Shown here piece after piece: positions 1 through 8,644 of a stretch of DNA of 64,000 nt (its first letter is position 1; each line of letters starts with the position of its first letter). Origin of the DNA: Aquabacterium sp. CECT 9606 (GTDB taxonomy: Bacteria; Pseudomonadota; Gammaproteobacteria; Burkholderiales; Burkholderiaceae_C); the NCBI RefSeq assembly GCF_918741295.1, contig NZ_CAKKNB010000003.1, positions 684,668 through 748,667 of the forward strand, given 5' to 3'. Under the pieces are notes generated by a model. That model had not been told where the DNA came from. It worked only from the letters and a program-made list of their open reading frames with translations, and did not search any database. The position numbers and the translations under genes were made by a program.

Positions 1-720
1 CGCGTTCATGGCGTAGAAGCTGGTGGTCGGCAACTCGAAGGCGCTGATCGAACGGATACCGGGGATGAAGAACAGGAAACGCCCGGTCAGGTTGCAGCGC
101 CGCTGCTGGTAGTCGATGCAGGCCTCTGGCTCGCAGATGCCGCCGTTGTCTTCGCGCAGCACCGTCTTGCGGCCCCCGAAGATGCGGATCGAACGCCGCC
201 CGGTGCTGTCCATGGGCACCGGCGCGTGGCACACGCAATGCCGCACGCGGCCATCGGCGGAATACTGCGACCAGTAGCGCTTGTCCTGGGCGCCCCAGGC
301 GGCCAGTTCATGCGGCATCACGGTTTGCCAGTGGTCGGACGGGAAGACGATGGGGAAGCGGTAGAGGTGAAGGCCTTCACCACGGTCATCGCCATAGGTC
401 TGCAGGATCTGCTTGGGAGTCTCGGGATTGGGGAAGTCTTGTGCCCGTACGGTGAACCAGGGCACGTTGCGCGGGATCAGCGGTGACTTGAGCTGCGGCA
501 GCGCACTCACGATGGCGCGCTCGATCTGGTCAAAGGACTGCCCGGCCTCAACACCCTCGTCGTAGAGGCGTTGGGCCTGGGGTTGCTCCGCCGCCTTGCG
601 GGTGAGCACCTTGATGCCTGCGCGGATCTTGCCGCCTGTGGGGATGCGGGCGGGGCCTTGCCCGAGCAAGGTCGGCAGCCCTGCTGTCCCACCTTGGACG
701 GTGATGGTTGCTTTGACCAT
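1..720 (-). CDS. Recombination directionality factor-like protein (partial, runs off left edge)
   Basis: The reading frame is open from ATG at 720 (preceded by AAGGAG) to the window edge, so the C-terminus is missing. Visible blocks are GGKIRAGIKVL near residue 30, NVPWFTVRAQDFP, a YRFPIVFPSD block, LAAWGAQDKRYWS, RRCNLTGRFLFFIPG and ELPTTSFYAMN. I associate this pattern with the gp3-like recombination directionality factor proteins of integrative elements; that assignment is from memory of the family. Such proteins bind the site-specific recombinase and switch it towards excision. A degraded second copy lies at 7519-8325 in the same orientation, with homology continuing into the upstream region. 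A general phage or ICE hypothetical is the alternative. Confidence 0.6.
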   Translation of the reverse strand, partial: MVKATITVQGGTAGLPTLLGQGPARIPTGGKIRAGIKVLTRKAAEQPQAQRLYDEGVEAGQSFDQIERAIVSALPQLKSPLIPRNVPWFTVRAQDFPNPETPKQILQTYGDDRGEGLHLYRFPIVFPSDHWQTVMPHELAAWGAQDKRYWSQYSADGRVRHCVCHAPVPMDSTGRRSIRIFGGRKTVLREDNGGICEPEACIDYQQRRCNLTGRFLFFIPGIRSISAFELPTTSFYAMNA

Positions 721-822
721 GGTGTCGCTCCTTCATGAACATGCGATGGTTCATGCTCTCGCGCCTTCATGGCGCGTCAAGCCCTGTTTCGGCCTGGACC
801 CCGGTGCGACGAGTGTGACCTG

Positions 823-847
823 GTGACGTGGTGACGTGGTGACGTGG
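823..847. repeat. Tandem 8-bp repeat, three copies
   Basis: GTGACGTG is repeated three times without interruption, followed by one extra G. It lies between the divergent RDF-like gene and the PepSY gene, upstream of the regulator boxes at 886-904. It is probably a polymerase-slippage repeat. The homologous region upstream of the second RDF-like copy (about 8380-8440) lacks it. Confidence 0.6.
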
Positions 848-885
848 TCGCTGCGCTGCACACGTCGGATGCCAACGCGTATCAA

Positions 886-904
886 GCTAATTCTCTGATA
901 AGTC
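886..904 (+). promoter_or_regulatory. Direct-repeat response-regulator box upstream of the PepSY gene
   Basis: GCTAATTC (886-893) and GATAAGTC (897-904) are two 8-mers starting 11 nt apart, one DNA turn. OmpR-family regulators such as PmrA/QseB bind half-sites with this spacing. A nearly identical perfect pair occurs at 1948-1966, and both are followed by TCTGG or TCTGGC, so they look like one regulon. The regulator encoded at 5047-5709 is the natural candidate (inference). Confidence 0.5.
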
Positions 905-960
905 TGGGTTTCTACATTGAACCCACGCCAACCTTTGGCGGACCTCAATTGGAGAATCCC

Positions 961-1305
961 ATGCTGACCACACACAAGTTCGCCTTGCTCGGAATCACCG
1001 TCATCACAGGTCTGGCTGCGACAGCGGCCTATGCAGCCGGTCACATCGAAGCAGTCATTCAGGCAATCACCCAGGCCAAGCTGACCCTCGGCCAAGCCAT
1101 CGCTGCCGCAGAGCAATCCACGCCAGGCAGCAAGGCGACCCATGCAGATTTTGAGCGTGATCGTCAAGGGCACTGGGTGTTCACGGTCGAGGTGGCCAAG
1201 GCAGGCGAAGCACTGGACGTCATGGTCGATCCAGCCAACGGCAAGGTGCTTTCGGTCACGCGTGACCTTGAGGATCGCGAAGACAACGAAGACGAGCGCG
1301 AGTGA
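961..1305 (+). CDS. PepSY domain-containing periplasmic protein
   Basis: This is a 114-residue protein whose ATG follows a good GGAGAATCCC ribosome site. The open frame extends upstream to 844, but that start has no RBS. Residues 1-25 form a Sec signal peptide ending near AAYAAG. The rest is one PepSY repeat (IEAVIQAITQAKLTLGQAI, then GHWVFTVEVAKAG and a VDPANGKVLSV strand) with an acidic EDREDNEDERE tail. PepSY proteins are periplasmic binding or inhibitor modules, often under two-component control. It overlaps the phosphatase frame that follows, and a regulator-type direct repeat lies upstream, so it probably belongs to the module ending with the kinase at 7019. Ligand unknown. Confidence 0.8.
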   Translation: MLTTHKFALLGITVITGLAATAAYAAGHIEAVIQAITQAKLTLGQAIAAAEQSTPGSKATHADFERDRQGHWVFTVEVAKAGEALDVMVDPANGKVLSVTRDLEDREDNEDERE

Positions 1306-1328
1306 TCCCAAGCCAAGTCGGAGCGCCT

Positions 1329-1925
1329 GTGGAATCCCTCAACAACATGCTGTTTCTGACGCTCAACGCTCAGACTGACTCGCCAGCTTGGGTGACGGGG
1401 CTCGCCCTGTTGCTCGGCGAACACGCGATCTGGCTGGTGCCAGGCACGCTCGTGCTTGGCTGGATGCGCGGCAAGCCACCCTTGCGAAGGCTCATGCTTG
1501 AAGCAAGCATTGCTGGATTGGCTGGCTTGCTGCTCAACCAGTTGATTGGCCTGACATGGACGCATCCCCGGCCTTTTGTTTTGGGGCTTGGACACACGCT
1601 GATCAGCCATGTGCCAGACAGCTCTTTTCCCAGTGACCACCTCACGTTGTGGTGGTCTGTCGCGTTCAGCTTCATGTTGAATGAAGGCACACGCCGCCTC
1701 GGGATGCTGGCTGGACTGATCGGTATACCCATGGCGTGGGCCCGCATCTACCTTGGTGTTCACTTTCCCCTGGACATGCTGGGCGCCGTGTGTGTCTCGT
1801 CATTGGCGGCATGGCTGACTCACCACAAAGCAGGCGCCTTGATCACAACAGCCTTGGAGAGGCTGATGCCCATCCACCGCCGTTTGCTGGGCCCCCTCAT
1901 TCGAAAGGGTTGGCTTGAGCCTTGA
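1329..1925 (+). CDS. PAP2-family phosphatase (undecaprenyl-diphosphatase-like)
   Basis: About 198 residues, with several membrane helices and the PAP2 signature: a Lys/Arg block in THPRPF, the SSFPSDH block, and the RIYLGVHFPLDML block with catalytic His. E. coli YbjG/BcrC enzymes of this type dephosphorylate undecaprenyl pyrophosphate at the periplasmic face and can modify envelope lipids. I chose GTG at 1329 because GGAG sits 5 nt upstream and the product then begins VESLNNMLFLTLNA, as in YbjG relatives. GTG at 1302 overlaps the PepSY stop and is an alternative. Membership in an envelope-sensing cluster suggests a role in lipid recycling or modification under stress (inference). Confidence 0.82.
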   Translation: MESLNNMLFLTLNAQTDSPAWVTGLALLLGEHAIWLVPGTLVLGWMRGKPPLRRLMLEASIAGLAGLLLNQLIGLTWTHPRPFVLGLGHTLISHVPDSSFPSDHLTLWWSVAFSFMLNEGTRRLGMLAGLIGIPMAWARIYLGVHFPLDMLGAVCVSSLAAWLTHHKAGALITTALERLMPIHRRLLGPLIRKGWLEP

Positions 1926-1947
1926 GAGCTGCACGGATGTACAGGTG

Positions 1948-1966
1948 CTAAGTCAACGCTAAGTCT
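1948..1966 (+). promoter_or_regulatory. Direct-repeat response-regulator box upstream of the COG4705 genes
   Basis: GCTAAGTC occurs twice (1948-1955 and 1959-1966), starts 11 nt apart, and is followed by TGGC. This is the clearest copy of the box also seen at 886-904. It lies in the gap between the PAP2 gene and the first COG4705 gene. Assignment to the regulator at 5047-5709 is inference from geometry and gene order. Confidence 0.55.
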
Positions 1967-2023
1967 GGCACCACAAGATCACACCCAATGACGCCCCGGC
2001 GTATACCTCTGCACGAACAAATC

Positions 2024-2800
2024 ATGCATTCAGCCTCACACACACCGACTCTGCGTCACTTGAACAAGGTCCCCATGGTGACGGCCATTTTCTGGCTCAT
2101 CAAGATGATGTCCACCACCGTTGGGGAAACGGCAGCCGATTTCCTCTCAACCGACCTGAGCTTCGGGCTGGAAGGTACCGCAACGGTCACCGGCGCCTTG
2201 CTCGCAGCGGCCCTGTTTGCCCAAATCCGTGCGCCGCGCCACATCCCGTGGCTGTACTGGGTCTCGGTGGCCTTGTTCAGCGTATTTGGCACCCTGGTCA
2301 CAGACATCATGACCGACACACTGGGCATCCCCCTGTCCGCATCCACACTCGGGTTCGGGCTGGCTTTGCTGTGCACCTTTGCCATCTGGTATCGACAGGA
2401 ACGCACGCTGTCCATCCATGCCATCGACAGCGTCAAACGCGAACTCTTTTACTGGGCAGCCATCTTCGTGACCTTCGCCATGGGCACGGCATCAGGCGAC
2501 TGGCTTGCCGAAGGTTTGAGCCTCGGCTATCGGAATGCCACATTGCTGTTCGCAGCAGCCATTGCCGTCACGGCACTGGCCAGGTGGGTGCTCAAGGCCA
2601 ATGCCATCGCCTGCTTTTGGGTGGCCTATGTCCTGACCAGGCCCTTGGGTGCCGCCTGTGGTGACCTCCTTTCACAACCCCTGGCCAATGGTGGACTGGG
2701 GCTGGGCACGGTCACCACCAGCGTCGTCTTTGCCATCGCCATCACCGGCGCCATCGCCTACCTCTCGATGAGGTCACAACAGCCCAATGGGCAGGCCTGA
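2024..2800 (+). CDS. COG4705-family integral membrane protein, paralog A
   Basis: About 258 residues, almost wholly hydrophobic, with roughly eight membrane helices. It matches uncharacterised membrane proteins of the COG4705 type. It contains four internal repeats with the pattern G-x4-D-(F/I/W/L)-(L/M): GETAADFL, GTLVTDIM, GTASGDWL and GAACGDLL, each followed by a glycine-rich turn. The conserved core starts at LNKVPMVT; ATG 1988 and ATG 2024 are both possible starts. It lies just upstream of a paralog at 2880, in a cluster with PepSY, PAP2 and a two-component system, and is preceded by a regulator-type direct repeat. Function unknown; the acidic residues inside helices would suit cation handling (inference). 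Confidence 0.78.
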   Translation: MHSASHTPTLRHLNKVPMVTAIFWLIKMMSTTVGETAADFLSTDLSFGLEGTATVTGALLAAALFAQIRAPRHIPWLYWVSVALFSVFGTLVTDIMTDTLGIPLSASTLGFGLALLCTFAIWYRQERTLSIHAIDSVKRELFYWAAIFVTFAMGTASGDWLAEGLSLGYRNATLLFAAAIAVTALARWVLKANAIACFWVAYVLTRPLGAACGDLLSQPLANGGLGLGTVTTSVVFAIAITGAIAYLSMRSQQPNGQA

Positions 2801-2879
2801 AGACATCACACACGCCGCGCTCAGCGTTCGAGCATCAGGCCGATGCGCACCACTGCCCCCGACCCAACATCGTCACGCC

Positions 2880-3623
2880 ATGAACAAAGTTGCCCAAGTT
2901 ACCCTTTCCTTCTGGATCATGAAGATCTGCGCCACCACGCTGGGTGAGACAGCCGGTGATCTGCTCTCGATGACATTGCATGTCGGCTACGCCATCAGCT
3001 CGGTCTTGCTCATGGCCTGCTTTCTCGTCTCCCTGCTGTTCCAGATCAAGACGGACAGGTTTCACCCCCTGCTGTACTGGACGGTGATCCTGACCACCAG
3101 CACGGCGGGCACAACCATGTCGGACTTCATGGACCGCTCGCTGGGCTTGGGCTATGCGAAGGGCTCCCTACTGCTGATGTCAGGCTTGGTCCTGATATTG
3201 ACCGCCTGGCGCCTGATTGAAAAATCATTGGCGGTTGACAACATCCAAACCAAACGCGCCGAGTTGCTTTACTGGGCGGCCATCCTGGTGTCCAACACCC
3301 TGGGCACGGCGCTGGGCGACTTCCTCGCCGATGACTCGGGCCTGGGCTTCATGGGTGGAGCGCTGTTGATAGGCGGCTTGATCTCTGCCGTGGCCGCAGC
3401 GAACCATTTCACGAAGGTGAACAAGGTTGCGCTTTTCTGGATCGCCTTCGTGCTGACACGTCCATTCGGCGCGACCTTCGGCGACCTCTTGACCAAACCT
3501 CTGGACAAGGGGGGACTGAATTTTGGAACCGTTGGCTCGTCCCTGGTGCTGGCCGCCTTGCTGGGTGCCTGCTTTGCGATCTCTCATGGCCACATCGGCA
3601 AGTGGCGCGCTCGCCGACTTTGA
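2880..3623 (+). CDS. COG4705-family integral membrane protein, paralog B
   Basis: 247 residues, paralogous to the gene directly upstream; the ATG at 2880 gives MNKVAQVTLSFW, matching LNKVPMVTAIFW in paralog A. It has the same four repeats: GETAGDLL, GTTMSDFM, GTALGDFL and GATFGDLL. About eight membrane helices are predicted. The tandem pair points to local duplication or to a heterodimer. The ORF could extend upstream to 2787, overlapping paralog A, but that extension lacks family similarity. Substrate unknown. Confidence 0.78.
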   Translation: MNKVAQVTLSFWIMKICATTLGETAGDLLSMTLHVGYAISSVLLMACFLVSLLFQIKTDRFHPLLYWTVILTTSTAGTTMSDFMDRSLGLGYAKGSLLLMSGLVLILTAWRLIEKSLAVDNIQTKRAELLYWAAILVSNTLGTALGDFLADDSGLGFMGGALLIGGLISAVAAANHFTKVNKVALFWIAFVLTRPFGATFGDLLTKPLDKGGLNFGTVGSSLVLAALLGACFAISHGHIGKWRARRL

Positions 3624-3738
3624 GCCCCATGCCCCGCGGCCCCACTTTCAACCGGGCCCGACATGCACTGGCCAGGACATTGCGCCTCATTCAACTGTTC
3701 TCAAACGGCTCCAGCGTGAGCGATCTCGACATACAAAC

Positions 3739-4901
3739 ATGGCAGTACCACACCCACACCGCACCCCATTTGCGTTCAGAAATTCCTTGGTCGCATTGAC
3801 GTTGGCTCAATCGGCGCTTGGGTACGCCGCTGACGGCCAGACCACCACCTTGATCACAGCCATCAAGCTGGCAGAGGCCCGAGAAGCTGGCACCGCTTCC
3901 AGAGCTGAATTGTCGTGTGCTGAACAGCCGTGCGTGTATGACATCGCCATCGAAAGGAGCGATCACACCGTCGTTCAAGTGCGCATCCCAGTCAACAGCA
4001 AAATGCTCCTTGCTGAGTCAGCGCCAGGAACTGAAAAGCTTGGCGCCCCCGCACCGGCACCCTCAGCCATCACCCCAGCAGATACCGGGTTCACCAACCG
4101 AAAGGTTGAGCTCAAATTGGGGGCCGGCCAAATTGCAGGCATGGGCAATGCCATCCTTCACCCGGTCTTGACGCTGGGCATGGGGGGAGACTTCCACCTG
4201 AGAGATTTCCCACAGGTGGACACAGACTTCAATGCGTCGCTCATCGTGGGGAAAACAGAATCAACCCAAAACACAAGCAGGCCGGGGCTGCAGGAGATCC
4301 GAGGGAGCGCTCACTCCATCTACAACTTTTACAACGATCGCGGCATCTCGAAGGCCGGCGTGGGCTTGTACGTTGATTTTGCCCAGGCGCTGCGTCATCA
4401 TCGCGGTATGTGCCACAGGACACCAGCAGCATCTACGCCGCTGAAGAAAACGAGTCCATCCAGCATCAACTCGACATGGGACTTGACTTTCGAATTTCCA
4501 TCCACAACGACAGGGTGGCATCCAATCTGCACAATGTCATCTTCTTGTCCGGAAACCGAGTCGGTCCCAATTTGTTGACCTATCAACCTTTGTTGGGGTT
4601 CATGTGGAGCAACAAATTCCACTTCATTGGCAGTGAAACGGAGCCTGGTTTGAGCTTCCTGACAGACTTGAACTTCTACTTCGCGAAGAAGAACGGCGTC
4701 AAAGTATTCAACTCTCACGATGGCTTGGGCGGAACCAAGCGCGAGATCTACCTGAGCTATGGACTTCAATACACCACGGAATCCAAAACGGCCTACACGA
4801 TCCGAACCTACGGATTCAACAACTTGAACCGTGGGGCAAGCACAATGGCGCCGTCTGGGTTCAAGGATGGACTGTCCATCGGCATCGTCAAACCTTTTTG
4901 A
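3739..4901 (+). pseudogene. Secreted PepSY-like/beta-barrel protein, frameshifted
   Basis: Two frames together make one protein of about 387 residues. The first frame (from ATG 3739) has a signal peptide ending near GYAADG, a PepSY-like unit (TTLITAIKLAEAREAG then VVQVRIPVNSKM), and the start of a barrel-like region (KVELKLGAGQ, LTLGMGGDF). Around 4390-4410 the frame must change: AQALRHHR in frame 1 continues naturally as YVPQDTSSIYAAEE in frame 3. The second part has alternating outer-membrane strands and ends IGIVKPF, with a terminal Phe as in many outer-membrane barrels. It may be a real pseudogene or a single sequencing indel. Its position directly before the regulator suggests it belonged to the same envelope-response module. 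Confidence 0.6.
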
Positions 4902-5046
4902 TAGCAGCGCACGCCATGCCATCCCATCACGCCATCGATCCCCAACCCGTGGATTCTGCAAGTCTCGATCTACAAACATCAGCGAAGCGGCGACATCCTC
5001 TGGCTGAGCCATCGTGCATCGCTGCTATCAACTGGAAGGCCTGAAT

Positions 5047-5709
5047 ATGCGCGTGCTGCTGGTCGAGGACGATCCGATGATCGGGCAAGCCGTGGCGTTG
5101 GCGCTCAAGGACGCAGCCTACGCGGTGGATTGGGTTCGTGACGGCGTGACCGCAATGAGCACCATCAGCACCCAGAGCTACGACCTGATGCTGCTGGACC
5201 TGGGCTTGCCCCGCAAGGATGGCATCGAAGTCCTCAAGCACACCCGCCTCAACGGATTGGGCTTGCCTGTGCTGATCTTGACTGCCCGCGATGCGGTCAG
5301 TGACCGCGTGCAAGGCCTTGACGCTGGCGCTGACGACTACCTGGTCAAACCTTTTGAGATCAGCGAATTGCTGGCACGCATGCGGGCCTTGGGTCGCCGG
5401 CAAGCCGGTGCAGCGAGCACCGTGCTCACCAACGGCACCTTGTCATTGGACTTGTCAACGCGCGTGGCCGTGTACGCGCAAAACGAGGCCCGATTGAGTG
5501 CACGTGAATTCGCACTGCTGCAAGCACTGATCATGCGACCGGGCGCCATTTTGTCCCGCAGCGAACTGGAGGATCGCATCTACGGCTGGAACGAAGAAGT
5601 CGAGAGCAATGCAGCTGAGGTGCTGATTCATGGCATCAGGAAGAAGCTTGGCGCGGCCGTGATCAAAAACATCAGAGGCCTGGGTTGGATGGTCGACAAA
5701 TGCCAATGA
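5047..5709 (+). CDS. OmpR-family response regulator (QseB/PmrA-like)
   Basis: 220 residues. The receiver domain (1-115) has the acidic pocket ED at 7-8, phospho-acceptor Asp51 (LLDLGLP), Thr79 and Lys101 (YLVKPF). The C-terminal winged helix (about 125-220) carries the LSAREFALLQAL block and ends RGLGWMVDK. The ORF is open from 5014, but family alignment starts at ATG 5047 (MRVLLVEDD). It overlaps its kinase by ATGA, so the two are translationally coupled. Targets are probably the promoters with 11-nt direct repeats at 886 and 1948 (inference). Confidence 0.92.
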   Translation: MRVLLVEDDPMIGQAVALALKDAAYAVDWVRDGVTAMSTISTQSYDLMLLDLGLPRKDGIEVLKHTRLNGLGLPVLILTARDAVSDRVQGLDAGADDYLVKPFEISELLARMRALGRRQAGAASTVLTNGTLSLDLSTRVAVYAQNEARLSAREFALLQALIMRPGAILSRSELEDRIYGWNEEVESNAAEVLIHGIRKKLGAAVIKNIRGLGWMVDKCQ

Positions 5710-7019
5710 ACCCATCCCTGCAGGGCCGTCTGGCTCGATACATCACGATCCTGGTGACCCTGGGTGGCCTGGCGGCCGCCAGCATGGCCTATGTTCAGTC
5801 ATACGGGGATGCCCATGAGTTGCAGGACGCCCAACTCCAGCAAGTGGCCTATCTGGTGGCCCGCAATGCCCCACCCTCTGGTCCCGTGGCTACTCCCAAT
5901 GAACCTGTGGTTGATCCAGAAGACCAAACCATTGTTGAAGTGTCCGGGCCATTTACAAAAGCGGTCGACCTGAAGGCATCGAATTCCCACGGGCTCAGCA
6001 CCATCTTCTTCGATGGCAATGAATGGCGCGCGGCATTGCAGGTGCTGCCCGATGGCCGCAAGGTGGTCGCCAGACAACTCACGGAGGTGAGGGACGAAAT
6101 TGCCAGGCACAGCGCACTGCAAACCTTGTTGCCATTGCTGACGTTGATCCCCGTGCTGATTGGTCTGCTGACCATCGTGATCCGACGCACGCTTGCGCCT
6201 GTTCGCCAGATGGGGGAGATGCTGGACCAAGCGGATTCGCTCAACCCCATCAAGCTGCCTGTCCAGGGGGTACCCGTCGAAATCCTGCCATTTGTGGCGT
6301 CTGTCAACGCCATGATGCAACGCTTGAGAGAAACGCAACAGCAGCAGCGGCGTTTCATCGCCGATGCGGCACACGAGTTGCGCACGCCGATTGCGGCCTT
6401 GTCCATCCAGGCGGAGAACCTGTCAACCATCATCGCGCAGGGCGAGGCAAACGAGCGGATGCAGGCCCTCCAGAGTGGACTCAAGCGGACCAAAGGCTTG
6501 TTGGAGCAACTGCTGTCACTGTCCAGGATTCAAGATCAGGTTGACGCCCCTCCAGTTCAACCTTGTGATGTGATGGCAGTCGTGCGCGAAGTGGTCGCTG
6601 ATTTGCTCCCACTGACGATCGCAAAAAACATCGATATCGGGTTGACACAAGCTCAGCCTTGCCAGGTCTTGTGCAGCCCTTTCGAGATGCGGACCTTGCT
6701 GACCAACGTGCTATCCAACGCCATTCGACACGTGGCAGATGGTGGTCAGATCGACATCGCCGTGACGTCCAGCAACGGCCACATGGCCTTGCTTGTTGAC
6801 GACAACGGCGCGGGCGTACCGCGCGACGATTTGCCCCATGTATTCGCCCCCTTCTACAGGGCCGCAGACAGTGACCAAGAAGGAACTGGGTTGGGCTTGG
6901 CCATCGTCAAGGCCATTGCTGACCGCATGGGAGGCACGGTCGATCTGGGGCCAGGGCCTTTGGGGGTCAGCGGATGTCGATTCACGCTTTGCTGCAGGCT
7001 GGCACGCATTGAGGCCTAA
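5706..7019 (+). CDS. Membrane sensor histidine kinase (QseC-like)
   Basis: 437 residues. A first membrane segment lies at about 8-30, then a periplasmic sensor of about 115 residues (to near residue 140), a second segment (LLPLLTLIPVLIGLL), HAMP, and the dimerisation domain with phospho-acceptor His223 in DAAHELRTP. The ATPase domain has N-box NVLSNAIRH, G1 DDNGAGVP, an FAPFYRA F-box and G2 GTGLGLAIVKA. ATG 5706 overlaps the regulator stop; ATG 5700 is equally possible. The signal is unknown, but the neighbouring PepSY, PAP2 and barrel genes suggest envelope or metal stress. A truncated duplicate lies at 59278-60113. Confidence 0.92.
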   Translation: MNPSLQGRLARYITILVTLGGLAAASMAYVQSYGDAHELQDAQLQQVAYLVARNAPPSGPVATPNEPVVDPEDQTIVEVSGPFTKAVDLKASNSHGLSTIFFDGNEWRAALQVLPDGRKVVARQLTEVRDEIARHSALQTLLPLLTLIPVLIGLLTIVIRRTLAPVRQMGEMLDQADSLNPIKLPVQGVPVEILPFVASVNAMMQRLRETQQQQRRFIADAAHELRTPIAALSIQAENLSTIIAQGEANERMQALQSGLKRTKGLLEQLLSLSRIQDQVDAPPVQPCDVMAVVREVVADLLPLTIAKNIDIGLTQAQPCQVLCSPFEMRTLLTNVLSNAIRHVADGGQIDIAVTSSNGHMALLVDDNGAGVPRDDLPHVFAPFYRAADSDQEGTGLGLAIVKAIADRMGGTVDLGPGPLGVSGCRFTLCCRLARIEA

Positions 7020-7518
7020 CGACGGTGGATATGCCCCAGCATGAAGGCCTGGGCTTCAGCTGCAAACAATGCGCCGGTGGTGAACTCGTGGTTGACTCCG
7101 CCATGGGCACACCATGCTCGCTCAAGCAGCCAAAGACAGCGCCATGCGACACACCGGTGGACGGCACCCCCAAGGCCTGATCCCCTCGGTGCCTTTCGGC
7201 AAACCCAGCCAGCATGTGACCAGGTGTTCACCTACGGCCTCCGCTGCAGCCCCCGCACCCACCATGGCCGCCACAGCAGCCTTGTTCACAGTCGGCACGC
7301 AACTGAACAGGGCCATGAGCCCAGCGGGAAGCCCATCAAAGCGCCACCCTGAAACCTGCCAACCGCCATTCGGCATGAGTGCCGCCTGCCCGATCCGGTA
7401 TGCCACATGAACGGGATAGTGCCCGCCCAGCGACTTGAAAACCGACAAGGTGCCAGGCGGTTCATGCGAGTACGTGCCTTTTGCAGCATCAGCACCGGAC
7501 AATGGTCGGCCAGGCGCC
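7020..7518. other. Gap of about 500 bp with no convincing gene
   Basis: On the minus strand, 7502-7122 is open for 126 codons and includes a fairly protein-like stretch (YRIGQAALMPNGGWQVSGW). I do not recognise it and it has no good ribosome site. It follows the stop of the degraded RDF-like copy, so it may be debris of a gene that once followed the RDF in its element. The plus strand shows nothing convincing. Confidence 0.3.
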
Positions 7519-8325
7519 TCACGTCTCGTCGATGTGGGCGACCTCCATCAAACACTTGTTCAGGTAGAACGGGGTGCGTTGGCGATCCAGGAAGCCGGAG
7601 ATGCGGCCACCTCGCAGAAAGCCGATGGTTTCGAACCGCTGGATCGCCCCGTTCATGGCGTAGAAGCTGGTGGTTGGCAACTCAAACGCACTGATAGACC
7701 GGATGCACGGGATGAAGAACAGGGCACGCCCGGTCAGGTTGCAGCGCCGCTACTGATAGTCGATGCAGGCTTCAGCATCGCAGATGCCACCATTTTTTTC
7801 GCGCAGTACCGTCTTGCGGCCCCCGAAGATGCGGCTCGAGCGCCGCCCGGTGCTGTCCATGGGCACCGGCGCGTGGAAAATGCAATGCCGCACGCGACCA
7901 TCGGCGGAATACAGCGACCAGTAGCGCTTGTCCTGGGCGCCCCAGGCAGCCAGTTCATACGGCATCACGGTCTGCCATTGGTCAGCCGGAAAGACAATGG
8001 GGAAGCGATAGAGGTGATGTCCGTCACCCCGGTCTTCGCCGTAGGCCTGCAGGATCTGCCGAGCAATCTCGTCGCTGGGAAAGTCCTGCGCCCGCACCGT
8101 GAACCACGGCACGTTGCAGGGAATCAAGGGCGTCTTGAGCTGCGGCAAAGCGCCCACGATGGCTCGCTCGATCTGGTCGAAAGAGTCGCCCGCCTCCGCA
8201 CCCTGGTCGTAGATCCCCTGGGCCTGCGGTTGCTCGGCCGCTTTGCGGGCGAGGACCTTGATTCCGGCGCGGATTTTGCCGCCGATGGGGATTAGGGCGG
8301 GGCCCTGGCCGAGCAAGGTCGGCAT
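7519..8325 (-). pseudogene. Degraded second copy of the RDF-like gene
   Basis: This copy aligns along its length with the gene at 1-720: GGKIRAGIKVL, NVPWFTVRAQDFP, LAAWGAQDKRYWS and ELPTTSFYAMN are kept. It has an in-frame TAG immediately after CIDYQ (near 7750), and then continues in the same frame through a further block to a stop at 7519. The first 10-15 codons are altered, so the usual start is lost and the first ATG is at 8325. Upstream homology with the first copy extends to about 8425. It carries additional changes (for example LFFIPC for LFFIPG), so it looks long inactive. Confidence 0.7.
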
Positions 8326-8644
8326 GCCTTGGACAGCGACGATGGATTCGGAATGTTGCGCTCCTTCATGAACAGTCGATGCTTCATGCTCTCGCGCCTC
8401 GCCACGTCGTCAACCCGCCTTCGCGCGCCCCGGTCGCCCGAGCCACTTGCATGCCTTCATCCTGGTCAAGGATCAAACGCCTGCATTTATTGACCGAAGT
8501 GCTGTGGGGCCTCCCTGCAGATCGCCAACCAAAGGAATACGATGGATAAAAGGGGTTTCGGACCGCCCATCCAAGAGCCGACTTGACTGCCCTGTAACGC
8601 GATCTGAATTCACACGCAATTTCACTTCATCGGAGAAATCGATC
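8326..8644. other. Intergenic region upstream of the catalase-like gene
   Basis: The left half (to about 8425) is a diverged copy of the region upstream of the first RDF-like gene, including its CTCCTTCATGAAC block. The right half carries the leader of the catalase-like gene. The catalase-like frame is open back to 8447, but that extension has no ribosome site or family similarity. No gene is seen here. Confidence 0.5.

Noticed and set aside
823..847. Possible CRISPR or iteron array
   Set aside because: Only three 8-bp units without spacers; too short for CRISPR and not near a replication gene.
3523..3738. Upstream extension of the frame that continues as the PepSY/barrel protein
   Set aside because: It overlaps the COG4705 paralog B coding region, has no family similarity and lacks a signal peptide; ATG 3739 gives a clean signal peptide.
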